Of a DNA stretch of 51,799 nt, positions 35,270-44,967 are shown one piece after another (the first letter of the stretch is position 1; the number at the start of each line of letters is the position of its first letter). The stretch spans positions 1-51,799 of the forward strand of contig CALMUW010000012.1 of the NCBI GenBank assembly GCA_937872985.1, read 5' to 3'. The position numbers and the translations under genes are program-made. The DNA is from an uncultured Alphaproteobacteria bacterium. Lineage in GTDB: Bacteria; Pseudomonadota; Alphaproteobacteria; Rhizobiales; Aestuariivirgaceae. Below the pieces are notes generated by a model. That model did no database searches. It saw only the letters and a list, made by a program, of their open reading frames with translations, and was not told the DNA's origin.

Positions 35270-36646
35270 ATGAAACCGACCGTTGCCATTCTCGGCCGGC
35301 CCAATGTCGGCAAGTCGACGCTGTTCAACCGTCTGGTGGGTCGCAAGATCGCGCTGGTGGACGACCAGCCCGGCGTGACCCGTGACCGGCGCGAGGGCGA
35401 GGGCCGCATCGGCGATCTCACCTTCCGGGTGTTCGACACGGCGGGTCTGGATGATGCCAGGCGCGGCAGCCTGGAAGCGCGCATGAGCCAGCAGGCGGAA
35501 GCGGCGGTGGCCGAGGCCGATCTGGTGTTTTTCGTCATCGATGCCCGCGCCGGGGTGACGCCCATCGATGAACAATTCGCCGCCCGCATCCGGCGCATGG
35601 GCAAGCTCGTGGCGCTCGTTGCCAACAAGGCCGAGGGCCGGGCGGCGGAGGCGGGACTGGCCGATGCCTTCCGCCTGGGTTTCGGGGCGCCGCTGGCCAT
35701 CTCCGCCGAACATGGCGAGGGGCTGGACCAGCTCTATGACGTGATTGCGCCGCTGGCCGAGGACGAGGAAGCAGACACCGGGCAAGCTGCGGGCGAAGGC
35801 GAGGAGGACGATGAGGCCTATGCCAGGCGGCCGTTGCGCCTTGCCATCATCGGTCAGCCCAATGCGGGCAAGTCCACGCTGGTCAACACGCTGCTGGGCC
35901 AGGAGCGCATGCTGACCGGGCCGGAGGCGGGCATCACGCGTGATGCCATCGCCACCGACTGGTCCTGGCAGGGCCGGGCCATCAAGCTCTGGGATACGGC
36001 GGGCATCCGGCGCAAATCGCGCGTCACCGGCAAGATCGAGAAGCTTGCCGTGTCGGATGCCCTGCGCGCCATCCGCTTTGCCGATTGCGTCATCGTGCTC
36101 ATCGATGCCTCCATGAAGATCGAGCGCCAGGATCTGGCGCTGGCTGATCTGGTGGCGCGCGAGGGCCGGGCCGTGGTGCTGGCGCTGTCCAAGTGGGACG
36201 CGGTGGCGGAAAAGCAGAAGACGCTGGCCGAAGTGACGAGCGAGCTGGAAGACGTGCTGCCGGAAATTCGCGGCGTGCCCGTGGTGACGCTCTCGGCCCG
36301 GCAGGAGAAGGGTCTGGACAAGCTGATGACGGCGGTCTTCGCCACGGTGGAAAAATGGAATGCGCGCGTTCCGACCGCGCAGGTGAACCGCTGGCTGGAG
36401 GGGGCTCTCGCGCGCAATCCGCCGCCCGCGCCCTCGGGCCGCCGCATCAAGATCCGCTATGCCACGCAGGCGTCGACCCGGCCGCCGACCTTCGCCATCT
36501 TCGGCAATCAATTGTCCAAACTGCCGGAAAGCTATACGCGCTATCTCATGAACGGCTTGCGCCAGGACTTTGATCTCGGCGGCGTGCCCATCCGCTTCAG
36601 CTTGCGCGGCGGAAGAAATCCCTTTGATAGAGACAAGCGTCGGTAA
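35270..36646 (+). CDS. der: Ribosome-assembly GTPase Der (EngA)
   Basis: Der has two GTPase domains and a KH-like domain and is needed for 50S assembly. Seen: first P-loop GRPNVGKST with DTAGL, second P-loop GQPNAGKST with DTAGIRRKSRVTGKIEKL, then the KH domain with RRIKIRYATQASTRPPTFAIFGN. Length 458 is typical. It ends with the basic tail GGRNPFDRDKRR, and a near copy of that tail and its stop codon follows 28 bp later (36675-36713). Confidence 0.96.
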   Translation: MKPTVAILGRPNVGKSTLFNRLVGRKIALVDDQPGVTRDRREGEGRIGDLTFRVFDTAGLDDARRGSLEARMSQQAEAAVAEADLVFFVIDARAGVTPIDEQFAARIRRMGKLVALVANKAEGRAAEAGLADAFRLGFGAPLAISAEHGEGLDQLYDVIAPLAEDEEADTGQAAGEGEEDDEAYARRPLRLAIIGQPNAGKSTLVNTLLGQERMLTGPEAGITRDAIATDWSWQGRAIKLWDTAGIRRKSRVTGKIEKLAVSDALRAIRFADCVIVLIDASMKIERQDLALADLVAREGRAVVLALSKWDAVAEKQKTLAEVTSELEDVLPEIRGVPVVTLSARQEKGLDKLMTAVFATVEKWNARVPTAQVNRWLEGALARNPPPAPSGRRIKIRYATQASTRPPTFAIFGNQLSKLPESYTRYLMNGLRQDFDLGGVPIRFSLRGGRNPFDRDKRR

Positions 36647-36647
36647 G

Positions 36648-36665
36648 CGCCGGACTTTTCCGGCG
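36648..36665 (+). terminator. Hairpin behind der
   Basis: CGCCGG-ACTTTT-CCGGCG forms a 6-bp perfect stem 1 bp after the der stop. There is no T-run after it, so termination is only possible, not shown. Confidence 0.35.
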
Positions 36666-36674
36666 GCACGAGAT

Positions 36675-36713
36675 GGCGGCAGAAATCCCTTTGACCGCGC
36701 CAAGCGCCGGTGA
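36675..36713 (+). repeat. Duplicate of the der 3' end
   Basis: These 39 bp read, in frame, GGRNPFDRAKRR-stop, nearly the same as the true der end at 36608-36646 (GGRNPFDRDKRR-stop). AGAAATCCCTTTGA is identical; other differences are mostly at third positions. It is a local duplication of the gene end, perhaps a trace of an element that restored the der terminus on insertion. Confidence 0.75.
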
Positions 36714-36719
36714 ACGCCG

Positions 36720-37463
36720 TCAGATGCCCGGCACGTCCGGCTTCAGGCCCTCGGCCGTATATTGCCAGACCGCGCCATTGTCGGTGAAGGCGGCCTCACA
36801 CATGGCGAGCATCTGCTCCGCCACCTGCTCCGGCGTGGGGAGCGCCAGGGGGTCTTCGCCGGGCATGGCCTGGGCGCGCATTTTGGTGCGCACCGGACCG
36901 GGGTTGAAGCAATTGGCACGCACGCTGGAAACGTTGGCGATCTCCCCGGCCCAGGTTTTCACCAGGGCTTCCAGCGCTGCCTTGGACACGGAATAGGGCC
37001 CCCAATAGGGTCGGCACTTGCGCGCCGCCGCCGAGGAGACGAAGACGGCCCGGCCCGCCGGGCTCTGGCGCAGCAGCGGATCGAGCGAGCGGATCAAGCG
37101 GAAATTCGCCGTCACGTTGATCGCCATGACGTCATCCCACATTTTCCCGTCGGCGTGGGTGATGGGCGTGAGCTTGCCGAGGATGCCGGCATTGCCGACC
37201 AGAAGGTCGAGCTTCTTCCAGCGTTCGAAGATGACCGCACCGAGCCGGTCGATGGCGGCATGGTCGGTGAGGTCGAGCGGCACCAGGGTTGCCGTGCTGC
37301 CGAGCGCCCGGATGTCGTCGTCGAGTTCGGTCAAGCCGCCTTCGGTGCGCGCCACGGCGATGACGTGGGCACCTTCGCGCGCCAGCGCCAGGGCGGTGGC
37401 CCGGCCCAGGCCGCGCGAGGCGCCGGTGACCACGGCGAGCTTGTCATGGAAACGTCCGGCCAT
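36720..37463 (-). CDS. SDR-family oxidoreductase
   Basis: A 247-residue short-chain dehydrogenase/reductase: cofactor loop VTGASRGLGRA, NAG in VGNAGILGK, catalytic Ser in FVSSAAARK and YxxxK in GPYSVSKAALE. Basic residue after the glycine loop (VARTEG) suggests NADP(H). Substrate unknown. ATG 37463 shares a base with the purF stop (TGATG), so it is the last gene of a cvpA-purF-SDR unit. Confidence 0.88.
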   Translation of the reverse strand: MAGRFHDKLAVVTGASRGLGRATALALAREGAHVIAVARTEGGLTELDDDIRALGSTATLVPLDLTDHAAIDRLGAVIFERWKKLDLLVGNAGILGKLTPITHADGKMWDDVMAINVTANFRLIRSLDPLLRQSPAGRAVFVSSAAARKCRPYWGPYSVSKAALEALVKTWAGEIANVSSVRANCFNPGPVRTKMRAQAMPGEDPLALPTPEQVAEQMLAMCEAAFTDNGAVWQYTAEGLKPDVPGI

Positions 37464-38917
37464 CAGCCTGCCTCCGCCAGAAGCGACAATTGCTGGCGCG
37501 CCGCCTCGCCCGAAAGGTCGGTGAGGCGGGTGGGATAATCGCCGGTGAAACAATGGTCGGTGAATTGCGGGCGGCTGGCATCGCGGTGGTCATAACCCAC
37601 CGAGCGATAGATGCCGTCCACCGAGAGGAAGGCGAGCGAGGTGACGCCGATATATTCGCGCATCTCCTCCAGCGTGTGGGTGGCGGCGAGCAGCGCCTTC
37701 TGTTCCGGCGTGTCGATGCCGTAGAAATCAGGGTGGCGGATGGGCGGCGAGGAAATGCGCATGTGCACCTCTGACGCCCCCGCCTCATACATCATGCGCA
37801 CGATCTTGACCGAGGTGGTGCCGCGCACCACGGAATCGTCGATCAGCACCACGCGCTTGCCCGCCACCACCGGCCTGTTGGCGGAGTGTTTCAGCTTCAC
37901 GCCCAGCGAACGGATGGTCTGCGTCGGCTCGATGAAGGTGCGGCCCACATAGTGGTTGCGGATGATGCCGAGTTCGAAGGGAATGCCGGTCTCGTGGGCA
38001 TAACCCAGGGCGGCGGGTACGCCCGAGTCGGGGATGGGCACCACCACATCCGCCGCGGCCGGGCTTTCGATGGCAAGCTGGCGGCCCATCTGCTTGCGCA
38101 CCTCATAGACCGAGCGGCCGCCCAGGATGGAATCGGGCCGGGAGAAATAGATGTATTCGAAAATGCAGGGCCGGGCGGGCTGCCTCGGGAAGGGGCGGAG
38201 CGATTCAATGCCATCCTCGGTGATGACCACCACTTCGCCGTTCTCGATTTCGCGGACGAAGCGCGCCCCGATGATGTCGAGGGCGCAGGTTTCCGAGCAC
38301 AGGATATAGGAGCCGTTCAATTCGCCGAGCATGAGCGGGCGGATGCCCAGGGGGTCGCGCGCGCCGATGAGTTTCTTATTGGTGAGGGCCACCAGCGCAT
38401 AGGCACCTTCGAGTTTTTTCAGCGCATCAATGAAACGCTCGACCGTGCGGCCCTTCTGCGAGCGCGCCACCAGATGCAGGATCACCTCGGTGTCCGAGGT
38501 GGACTGACAGATGGCGCCTTCGGAAATGAGCTTCTGGCGCAGCGTCAGGCCATTGGTGAGATTGCCGTTATGGGCCACGGCAAAGCCGCCCTGGGCCAGT
38601 TCGGCAAAGAGCGGCTGGACATTGCGCAGAATGGTCTCGCCGGTGGTGGAATAGCGCACATGGCCCAGCGCCACCGGCCCCTTCAGCCGCGCGATGGTGG
38701 AGGCCTTGGAGAACTGGTCGCCGACCAGGCCCATGCGGCGCTCGGAGTGATAGCGCTCGCCATCGAAGGAGACGATGCCGGCCGCCTCCTGGCCGCGGTG
38801 TTGCAGGGCGTGCAGGCCCAGCGCCGTCAGGGCGGCGGCGTCGGGGTGGCCGAAAATGCCGAAGACGCCACACTCTTCACGCAGGGTGTCGCCATCAAGG
38901 TCGAAGTCTGTGGTCAT
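37463..38917 (-). CDS. purF: Amidophosphoribosyltransferase
   Basis: PurF makes phosphoribosylamine from PRPP and glutamine, first step of purine synthesis. The 484-residue protein has a short propeptide before the N-terminal nucleophile (EECGVFGIFGH), the class II amidotransferase domain (SFDGERYHSERRMGLV, RYSTTGE) and the PRPP motif VVLIDDSVVRGTTS. It overlaps cvpA by 4 bp, the classical cvpA-purF arrangement. Confidence 0.97.
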   Translation of the reverse strand: MTTDFDLDGDTLREECGVFGIFGHPDAAALTALGLHALQHRGQEAAGIVSFDGERYHSERRMGLVGDQFSKASTIARLKGPVALGHVRYSTTGETILRNVQPLFAELAQGGFAVAHNGNLTNGLTLRQKLISEGAICQSTSDTEVILHLVARSQKGRTVERFIDALKKLEGAYALVALTNKKLIGARDPLGIRPLMLGELNGSYILCSETCALDIIGARFVREIENGEVVVITEDGIESLRPFPRQPARPCIFEYIYFSRPDSILGGRSVYEVRKQMGRQLAIESPAAADVVVPIPDSGVPAALGYAHETGIPFELGIIRNHYVGRTFIEPTQTIRSLGVKLKHSANRPVVAGKRVVLIDDSVVRGTTSVKIVRMMYEAGASEVHMRISSPPIRHPDFYGIDTPEQKALLAATHTLEEMREYIGVTSLAFLSVDGIYRSVGYDHRDASRPQFTDHCFTGDYPTRLTDLSGEAARQQLSLLAEAG

Positions 38918-39615
38918 TGGCCTGGGCTTTGTCCGAAGGAAGGCGTTGGCGAAGCTGGGGCCTGCGGCTTGCCGCCGGTGCCCTCGATGAGATTGTCCAG
39001 ACCTTGCGTCTGGTTCTGCTGATAACCGGTTTCAGGCTGTGCGGCGGGGGCGGCGTCATCGGGCGCGGCCTCCGGGGCGGGCGGGGTTTCAGGAGTCATC
39101 ATCAGGGCGGAATTGGCCAGCGTCTCCTGAATGGAGGGCGGCATGAATTCGGTCAGCGTGGCGGCGGCGGAACGCAACACCGGCAGGGACACGGCATTCT
39201 TGATCCAGGCCTCCTGCTTCTCGGCGGGCACCAGCCAGCCGTAGAAAAGATAGGCGATGACAACGAGCAGGAAGCCGCGCGCCAGGCCATAGAGCAAGCC
39301 CACGGTGCGGTCGAAGGCACCGGCACCCGAGTCGACCACGCGGTCCGACAGGCGCACGCTGATGACCGAGACGATGATGAGGGTGAGGATGAAGGCGACG
39401 CCGGCCACGGCGATCTTGGCCAGGTCCTCCTTGCCCAGCATGGGCGTGGCCATGTCGACCAGCACCTTCTGCTGCATGGCAAACCAGGCCGCCGCCGCCG
39501 CCAGACCCCAGGCCACCAGGGAGAGGACTTCGCGGGTGAAGCCGCGGGCGAGCGCCAGCAGGCCGGAAATCAGCATGATGCCGATGAGAATGAGATCAAG
39601 CAGTTGCACGGGCAT
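38914..39615 (-). CDS. cvpA: CvpA family membrane protein
   Basis: A 233-residue protein with four membrane helices in the first 160 residues (LLDLILIGIMLISGLLALARGFTREVLSLVAWG is the CvpA hallmark) and a Pro/Ala/Gln-rich disordered tail. CvpA is required for colicin V production in E. coli and affects envelope stress; its molecular role is unclear. ATG 39615 gives the standard start; an upstream ATG at 39696 would add an unrelated leader. Confidence 0.9.
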   Translation of the reverse strand: MPVQLLDLILIGIMLISGLLALARGFTREVLSLVAWGLAAAAAWFAMQQKVLVDMATPMLGKEDLAKIAVAGVAFILTLIIVSVISVRLSDRVVDSGAGAFDRTVGLLYGLARGFLLVVIAYLFYGWLVPAEKQEAWIKNAVSLPVLRSAAATLTEFMPPSIQETLANSALMMTPETPPAPEAAPDDAAPAAQPETGYQQNQTQGLDNLIEGTGGKPQAPASPTPSFGQSPGQ

Positions 39616-39728
39616 GTCCGCCTCTGATCGTGAGGGCCCCTTATAGATAGGATTTTCCGCCCGTTCCACAACATGTTTGGGGCAGGGGTTGGGCAACCCA
39701 CAGGGTGCTTTGCGGGCGCGCCACCGGC

Positions 39729-41111
39729 TCAGGCGATGCGGCGCAGGCCGCGATTCTGGGCGGCGGTCCAGGCCACCAGGTCGGCCACGGTTTCCATGGG
39801 CTTGGCGGCCAGTCCGGCGACGGCGGGAACCTTGCCCCCGGCGATGACGGCCTCGCGGAAGCCCAGTTTGCGGGCCTCCTTCAGGCGTGCCTCGGTCTGG
39901 CCCACCGGGCGGATGGCTCCGGACAGGGCAATCTCGCCAAACAGGGCGGTGCCGGGGGGAATCACCGTCCCCGTCATGGAGGACAGCAGCGCCGAGGCCA
40001 CGGCGAGATCGGCGGCAGGCTCGCGCAGTTTCAGCCCGCCCGCGACATTGAGGTAAACATCGCTCTGGCCGAAGGACACGCCCGCCCGCGCCTCCAGCAC
40101 GGCGAGAATCATGGCGAGCCGGTTGCCGTCCCAGCCCACGGTGGTGCGGCGCGGGGTGCCGAGCGCCGAGGGCGAGACGAGAGATTGCACCTCGATGAGC
40201 AGGGGGCGCGTGCCTTCCATGCCGGCGAAGACGGCGGTGCCGGGGGTGGGGCTGCCATCACTGCCCATGAACAGGCGCGACGGGTTGGTGACTTCGCGCA
40301 ACCCGCCATCGGACATCTCGAAGACGCCAATCTCGTCGGTGGGACCGAAGCGGTTTTTCACCGCCCGCAGGATGCGATACTGGTGGCCGCGGTCGCCCTC
40401 GAAATAAAGCACGGCATCGACCATGTGTTCGATGAGCTTCGGCCCGGCGATCTGGCCGTCCTTGGTGACATGGCCGACGAGCAGCAGGGCCGTGCCCTTC
40501 TGCTTGGCAAAGCGAATGAGCGCCTCGGAGCCCGCCTTCAGTTGCGACACGGTGCCGGGGGCCGATTCCACCACCGGCGACCACAGGGTCTGGATGGAAT
40601 CCATGACGGCCAGGGCGGGCGGCTCGCCCTCGCCCAGGGTGGCGATGATGTCGGAGACATTGGTTTCGGTGGCCAGCAGCACATGTGCATCGGACAAGCC
40701 GAGACGCCCGGCGCGCAGGCGCAATTGCGCAATGGCCTCCTCGCCCGACACATAGATGACGCGCTGGCCGCGCCGCGCCAGGGCGGCCAGGGCCTGCAGC
40801 AGCAGGGTGGATTTGCCGATGCCGGGGTCGCCGCCGATCAGAACCGCAGAGCCGGGAACGAAGCCGCCGCCCGCCACCCGGTCCAATTCGGCCATGCCGG
40901 TTTCAATGCGCGGCGGGGCCGGCTCGGTGCCGGTGAGGCCGACGAGGCGCGAGGGCCGGCCCTTGGGCAGGCTGGCGCCCCTAGCTCCGGCAGCGGGGGC
41001 TGCCCCCCGTTCCTCGAGGATGGTGTTCCAGGAATCACAGGCATCGCAGTGACCCGACCACTTGGGGGTCACGGCACCGCAGCTTTGGCAGACGAATTGG
41101 CTCTTGGACAT
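39729..41111 (-). CDS. radA: DNA repair protein RadA
   Basis: RadA is a RecA-like helicase that promotes branch migration in recombination. The 460-residue protein has the N-terminal zinc finger (CQSCGAVTPKWSGHCDAC), Walker A GGDPGIGKSTLL, the RadA-specific KNRFG motif (AVKNRFGPTDEIG) and a C-terminal Lon-protease-like domain (ADLAVASALLSS...FGEIALSGAIRPV). ATG 41111 (MSKSQFVC) is the family start. Confidence 0.95.
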   Translation of the reverse strand: MSKSQFVCQSCGAVTPKWSGHCDACDSWNTILEERGAAPAAGARGASLPKGRPSRLVGLTGTEPAPPRIETGMAELDRVAGGGFVPGSAVLIGGDPGIGKSTLLLQALAALARRGQRVIYVSGEEAIAQLRLRAGRLGLSDAHVLLATETNVSDIIATLGEGEPPALAVMDSIQTLWSPVVESAPGTVSQLKAGSEALIRFAKQKGTALLLVGHVTKDGQIAGPKLIEHMVDAVLYFEGDRGHQYRILRAVKNRFGPTDEIGVFEMSDGGLREVTNPSRLFMGSDGSPTPGTAVFAGMEGTRPLLIEVQSLVSPSALGTPRRTTVGWDGNRLAMILAVLEARAGVSFGQSDVYLNVAGGLKLREPAADLAVASALLSSMTGTVIPPGTALFGEIALSGAIRPVGQTEARLKEARKLGFREAVIAGGKVPAVAGLAAKPMETVADLVAWTAAQNRGLRRIA

Positions 41112-41273
41112 GCCTGACAATTTAACAGGAACATAAAGAGAACGCAAGCGGCTTGCCTTGACTTGAATTAAGGGGTTCCGCAGCAGGTTAGCGTAATGTC
41201 GTGTTTGCTCGGGGAGACTTATGCTCACCTGGCGTTTGATAGTATTGATGCAGATGAGAATTCTGGAGGCTTG

Positions 41274-41639
41274 ATGTTCAATCTGCCCGAGAAATTTGAC
41301 CGAAGTCCACTATTAGACAGGATGCTTGCCACCGTCGTTGTTGCTCAGGGTCAAATCATTCTTTCCTTCGGGACAGATCGGGAAATCAGAATTTTCCGTG
41401 ATTTCATCATCACCCGCAACGATGACCCGGACTTCATGACCCAGGTGGATATCCTCAGTCCGCCGCCGCTCCTGTTCACCTTGCTGACCGGTGCGCTGTC
41501 CTATTTCGGCGTGTCGGGGGAACGGCGGGAGCCCTGTTTCGCCATCACCTTCAGGTCGGGCTGCATCCTGACCGTGCCGCTGGCCAAGGATCAGGCCAGC
41601 ATCGAACTCGTCATGCCGGGGCAGAGCTTCCGGATCTAG
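41274..41639 (+). CDS. Conserved-looking protein of unknown function
   Basis: I do not recognise this 121-residue protein. It starts MFNLPEKFDRSPLLDRMLATVVVAQGQ after GGAGG (41265-41269), has mixed alpha/beta character, no signal peptide and no membrane span. A longer frame starting at 41196 lacks a ribosome site. The upstream 100 bp are AT-richer than the surroundings and probably hold the promoter, divergent from radA. Its TAG stop shares CTAG with the stop of the convergent amidohydrolase. Confidence 0.6.
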   Translation: MFNLPEKFDRSPLLDRMLATVVVAQGQIILSFGTDREIRIFRDFIITRNDDPDFMTQVDILSPPPLLFTLLTGALSYFGVSGERREPCFAITFRSGCILTVPLAKDQASIELVMPGQSFRI

Positions 41640-43303
41640 ACCTCGGCTGAAAAACTCACCCGCCCGTCGCAGACCGTGAGAACGGGCTTCACCCCGCCCA
41701 TTTCCGGTGCCGGAGTCGCCTCCAGGTCGGCATCCAGAACCACCACGTCGGCCAGATAGCCGGGCGCGAGGCGGCCCTTGCGGTCCTCGCTGAAGTCGCA
41801 CCAGGCACCGCCCGCCGTGAAGCCGTGCAAGGCTTCCATCAGGGTCTGGGCCTGGGGCGGACAATCCGGCGTCACGGGGCGCTGGGTCATGGCGGCCTGC
41901 ATGCCGAGGAAAGGGCTGAGCGGAGACACCGGCCAGTCGGAGGAGAAGGCCACCTTGGCCCCCGCCTGGCGCATCGTTTTCCAGGCGTAAGCCATGGGCA
42001 GCTTGCGGCCAAGGCGCGTGCGGCACGGCTCCAGCGCATTGCCCGGCACACCCAGTCCCACGATGGGTTGCAGCGAGGCGACGACACCCAGTTCGGCCAG
42101 GCGCGGCACATCGGCGGGGTCAATGACCTCGATGTGCTCGATGCGGTGGCGGCTGTCGCGCGCGCCATTGGCCCGGCGCGCGGCCTCGTAACCGTCGAGG
42201 GTGCGGCGCACCCCGCCATCGCCGATGGCATGGACCGAGATCTGCATCTTGTGGGCGTCGATGCGCGTGGCGATCTCGTTGAATTGCCGGGCGGTGAAGA
42301 GGGGGGCACCGCGGTTGCCGGGCGCGCCGGGATAGTCATCGAGCATGAGGGCCGTCATGGATTCGAGCACGCCGTCCATGAAGATCTTGACCCGGCGGCA
42401 CCACAGCATGTCGTCGTTGTAGCGGGCGCGCATTTCGACCGCCTCATCGACGCGCACCGTCTCGAAATAATTCTTCTGGTGGAAGGGCACCTCGACGCGG
42501 GCGATGAGATTGCCCTCATGGCGCAGCGCATCGAGCAATTCGAGCTGATACCAGTTGCCGTCCATGTTGTGCAGGGTGGTGATGCCGAGGGAGGCGGCAT
42601 AGTCGAGGCCCTTCTTCATGAAGGCCAGGTCGGTGGCGCGCTGGGCCGGAGTGACGGGAGGCGCGGGGTTTTCGCCGGTGGTCATGCCCAGCCATTCGCG
42701 CCCGCCGGTGGGGGTCAGCGCCAGCACCGGATTGAAGGCCGCGGCCTCGCGCAATTCGCCGGTGGCAAGGCCGCTGGCGTCCAGCACCACCTCGTTGCCG
42801 GGCGGCAATGACGCACCGCGCATCAGGCCCGCGGACTCCAGCGCCCTGGTGTTGGCCCAGACCGTGTGATGGTCAAAGCAGATCATGATGAAGGGCCGGT
42901 CGGGCACGATCTCATCCATGGCCTGGCGGGTGATGGGGCGGTCGCCGAAGCTCGTGTGGGCAGCACCATTGACGACGATCACCGCGCCCTGGGGCTGGCT
43001 CTTGGCATAGTGAGAAATTGAGTCCGAAACCGCGCGGAAGCCATTGATTTCGTTGATCATGTGGCTGTCGAGTTCGACCGCGCCGCCAAACAGGTGCAGG
43101 TGGCTTTCGATGATGCCGGGAATGACGGATTTGCCGCGCGCATCGATCATGCGAGTGTGCGGGCCGCACAGGCCCGCCACGTCGTCATCCGCGCCGATGG
43201 CGACGATGCGGTTGCCCGCGATGGCCAGTGCCGAGGGGCGGCGCGCCGAACCCTCCATGCAGATGATGCGGCCCTGGGTGATGATGAGATCGGCGGCTTT
43301 CAT
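41636..43303 (-). CDS. Amidohydrolase family 3 (YtcJ-like)
   Basis: The 555-residue protein has the YtcJ/AtzD-type metal-dependent amidohydrolase fold: IPGIIESHLHLFGG (His-x-His at the metal site), further His in SVHAIGDGGVRRTLDG and HRIEHIEVIDPADV, and Asp in VAFSSDWPVSPLSP, plus the composite beta-sandwich from both termini. Members hydrolyse N-acyl amino acids, formamides or similar; the substrate is not predictable. No signal peptide is seen. Confidence 0.9.
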   Translation of the reverse strand: MKAADLIITQGRIICMEGSARRPSALAIAGNRIVAIGADDDVAGLCGPHTRMIDARGKSVIPGIIESHLHLFGGAVELDSHMINEINGFRAVSDSISHYAKSQPQGAVIVVNGAAHTSFGDRPITRQAMDEIVPDRPFIMICFDHHTVWANTRALESAGLMRGASLPPGNEVVLDASGLATGELREAAAFNPVLALTPTGGREWLGMTTGENPAPPVTPAQRATDLAFMKKGLDYAASLGITTLHNMDGNWYQLELLDALRHEGNLIARVEVPFHQKNYFETVRVDEAVEMRARYNDDMLWCRRVKIFMDGVLESMTALMLDDYPGAPGNRGAPLFTARQFNEIATRIDAHKMQISVHAIGDGGVRRTLDGYEAARRANGARDSRHRIEHIEVIDPADVPRLAELGVVASLQPIVGLGVPGNALEPCRTRLGRKLPMAYAWKTMRQAGAKVAFSSDWPVSPLSPFLGMQAAMTQRPVTPDCPPQAQTLMEALHGFTAGGAWCDFSEDRKGRLAPGYLADVVVLDADLEATPAPEMGGVKPVLTVCDGRVSFSAEV

Positions 43304-43393
43304 GGGCGGCGTTTCCTGATGATCTTTTCTGGGAGAATGCCCGCGCCATGACGGGGCAGCAAGGGCCGCGTGTCAGCCGGGGGTGGGTCCAGT

Positions 43394-44173
43394 TCAGGCC
43401 TTCAGCACATCCATCTGGATGGGGCCTTCGGCGCGGCCATGGATGAATTGCTCGACATGGTCGTTGCCGGAGCGGTCAACGTCGCGTGCCGCACCCTGCC
43501 AGATGATGCGGCCCCGGTGGATCATGGCGATGTCGTCGGCGATCTTGCGGGCCGAGGCCATGTCGTGGGTGATGGAGACGGCGGTGGCGCCGAGGCGTTT
43601 CACGCAATCGACGATCAGGTTGTTGATGACATCGGCCATGATGGGATCAAGGCCGGTCGTCGGTTCATCGAAGAAGATGATCTCCGGGTCGGCGGCGATG
43701 GCGCGGGCCAGCCCCACGCGTTTCTGCATGCCGCCCGACAGTTCCGCCGGGTAGAGCCTGCCAACATCGGCGGCGAGGCCGACCTGGCCGAGCTTGGCGA
43801 TGGCGATGTCGCGGGCGCGGCCGCGTTCCATGCGGCGGCCCTGAATGAGGCCGAAGGCCACGTTCTCCCAGACGGGGAGGGAGTCGAACAGGGCCGCCCC
43901 CTGAAACAGCATGCCGAAGCGGGCGAGGAAGCGCTCGCGCTCATCCCCCTTGAGGCCGATGGCATTTTCACCCGCCACCTCGATGGTGCCGCTGTCGGGA
44001 CGGAGCAACCCGAGGATACACTTGATCAGCACCGACTTGCCGGTGCCGGAGCCGCCGATGACCACCAGCGAGCGGCCCTTGGGCACGGCCAGATCGACGC
44101 CGTTCAGCACCTGCTTGGGGCCGAAGCTTTTTTTCACGTCCTTGAGGAGGATGTGGGGGGCCGCGCGCATCAC
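43394..44173 (-). CDS. MlaF-like ABC transporter ATP-binding protein
   Basis: The 259-residue ATPase has Walker A GGSGTGKSVL, signature ELSGGMQKRVGLARA and Walker B EIIFFDEPTTGLDP, with the MlaF-type Thr-Gly-Leu-Asp context. It pairs with the MlaE-like permease, overlapping it by 4 bp. Such pairs move phospholipids between inner and outer membrane with an MCE-domain protein (MlaD), which is not encoded here. Confidence 0.9.
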   Translation of the reverse strand: MMRAAPHILLKDVKKSFGPKQVLNGVDLAVPKGRSLVVIGGSGTGKSVLIKCILGLLRPDSGTIEVAGENAIGLKGDERERFLARFGMLFQGAALFDSLPVWENVAFGLIQGRRMERGRARDIAIAKLGQVGLAADVGRLYPAELSGGMQKRVGLARAIAADPEIIFFDEPTTGLDPIMADVINNLIVDCVKRLGATAVSITHDMASARKIADDIAMIHRGRIIWQGAARDVDRSGNDHVEQFIHGRAEGPIQMDVLKA

Positions 44174-44946
44174 TCCACCTTGAACAGCAAAGAGGTGAGC
44201 AGGAAGTTGGCGGCGAGGATGAGGATGGCGGCGGAGACGACCGCATTGGTGGTGGCCCGGCCCACCCCTTGCGCCCCGCCCCTGGAGTTGAAGCCATGGT
44301 AACAGCCCATGAGGGCGATGATGAAGCCGAAGACGGCGGCCTTGATGAGGCCGGAGGTGACATCATCGAGCTTCAGAAAGTCGGCGGTGTTTTTCAGATA
44401 GGCATAGGCGTTGAAATCCAGCGACCGCGTGCCGACGAAGTAGCCGCCGAAGATGCCGATGGTGTCGCCCACCGCCACCAGCAGCGGCAATGAAATGACG
44501 GCGGCGACGAGGCGCGGCCCCACCAGATATTTGAAGGGATTGGTGGAGAGCGTCACCAGCGCGTCGATCTGCTCGGTCACCTTCATGGTGCCGAGTTCGG
44601 CGGCGATGGAGGCACCCACCCGGCCCGCCACCATGAGACCCGCCAGCACCGGACCCAGTTCGCGCGTGATGCCCAGCGCCACGATGGAGGCGACCAGGCT
44701 TTCAGCATTGAAGCGCGAGGAACCGAGATAGATTTGCAGCGCCAGCGCGCCGCCGGTGAAGAAGGCGGTGAGGCCGACGACGGGCAGCGACGAATAGCCG
44801 ATGCGGAAAAGCTGGCGCAGGATCTGGCCGAAATAGATGCGGGGCGTCAGGCCCTGCAACAGCGCATCGCGGGTGAACCAGGCCAGCCGGCCGATCTCGG
44901 CCAAAAGGCCGAAAACCGCGGTTCCGATGGGTGCGAGCGGGTTCAT
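44170..44946 (-). CDS. MlaE-like lipid transporter permease
   Basis: A 258-residue integral membrane protein of the MlaE family, with LVASIVALGITRELGPVLAGLMVAGRVGASIAAELGTMKVTEQIDAL, the most conserved stretch of these permeases. Together with the ATPase behind it, it forms the core of a retrograde or anterograde lipid pump. It follows alr by 21 bp in a probable common transcript. Confidence 0.92.
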   Translation of the reverse strand: MNPLAPIGTAVFGLLAEIGRLAWFTRDALLQGLTPRIYFGQILRQLFRIGYSSLPVVGLTAFFTGGALALQIYLGSSRFNAESLVASIVALGITRELGPVLAGLMVAGRVGASIAAELGTMKVTEQIDALVTLSTNPFKYLVGPRLVAAVISLPLLVAVGDTIGIFGGYFVGTRSLDFNAYAYLKNTADFLKLDDVTSGLIKAAVFGFIIALMGCYHGFNSRGGAQGVGRATTNAVVSAAILILAANFLLTSLLFKVE

Positions 44947-44967
44947 GGGGTGACCCCCGCGCCGCCG

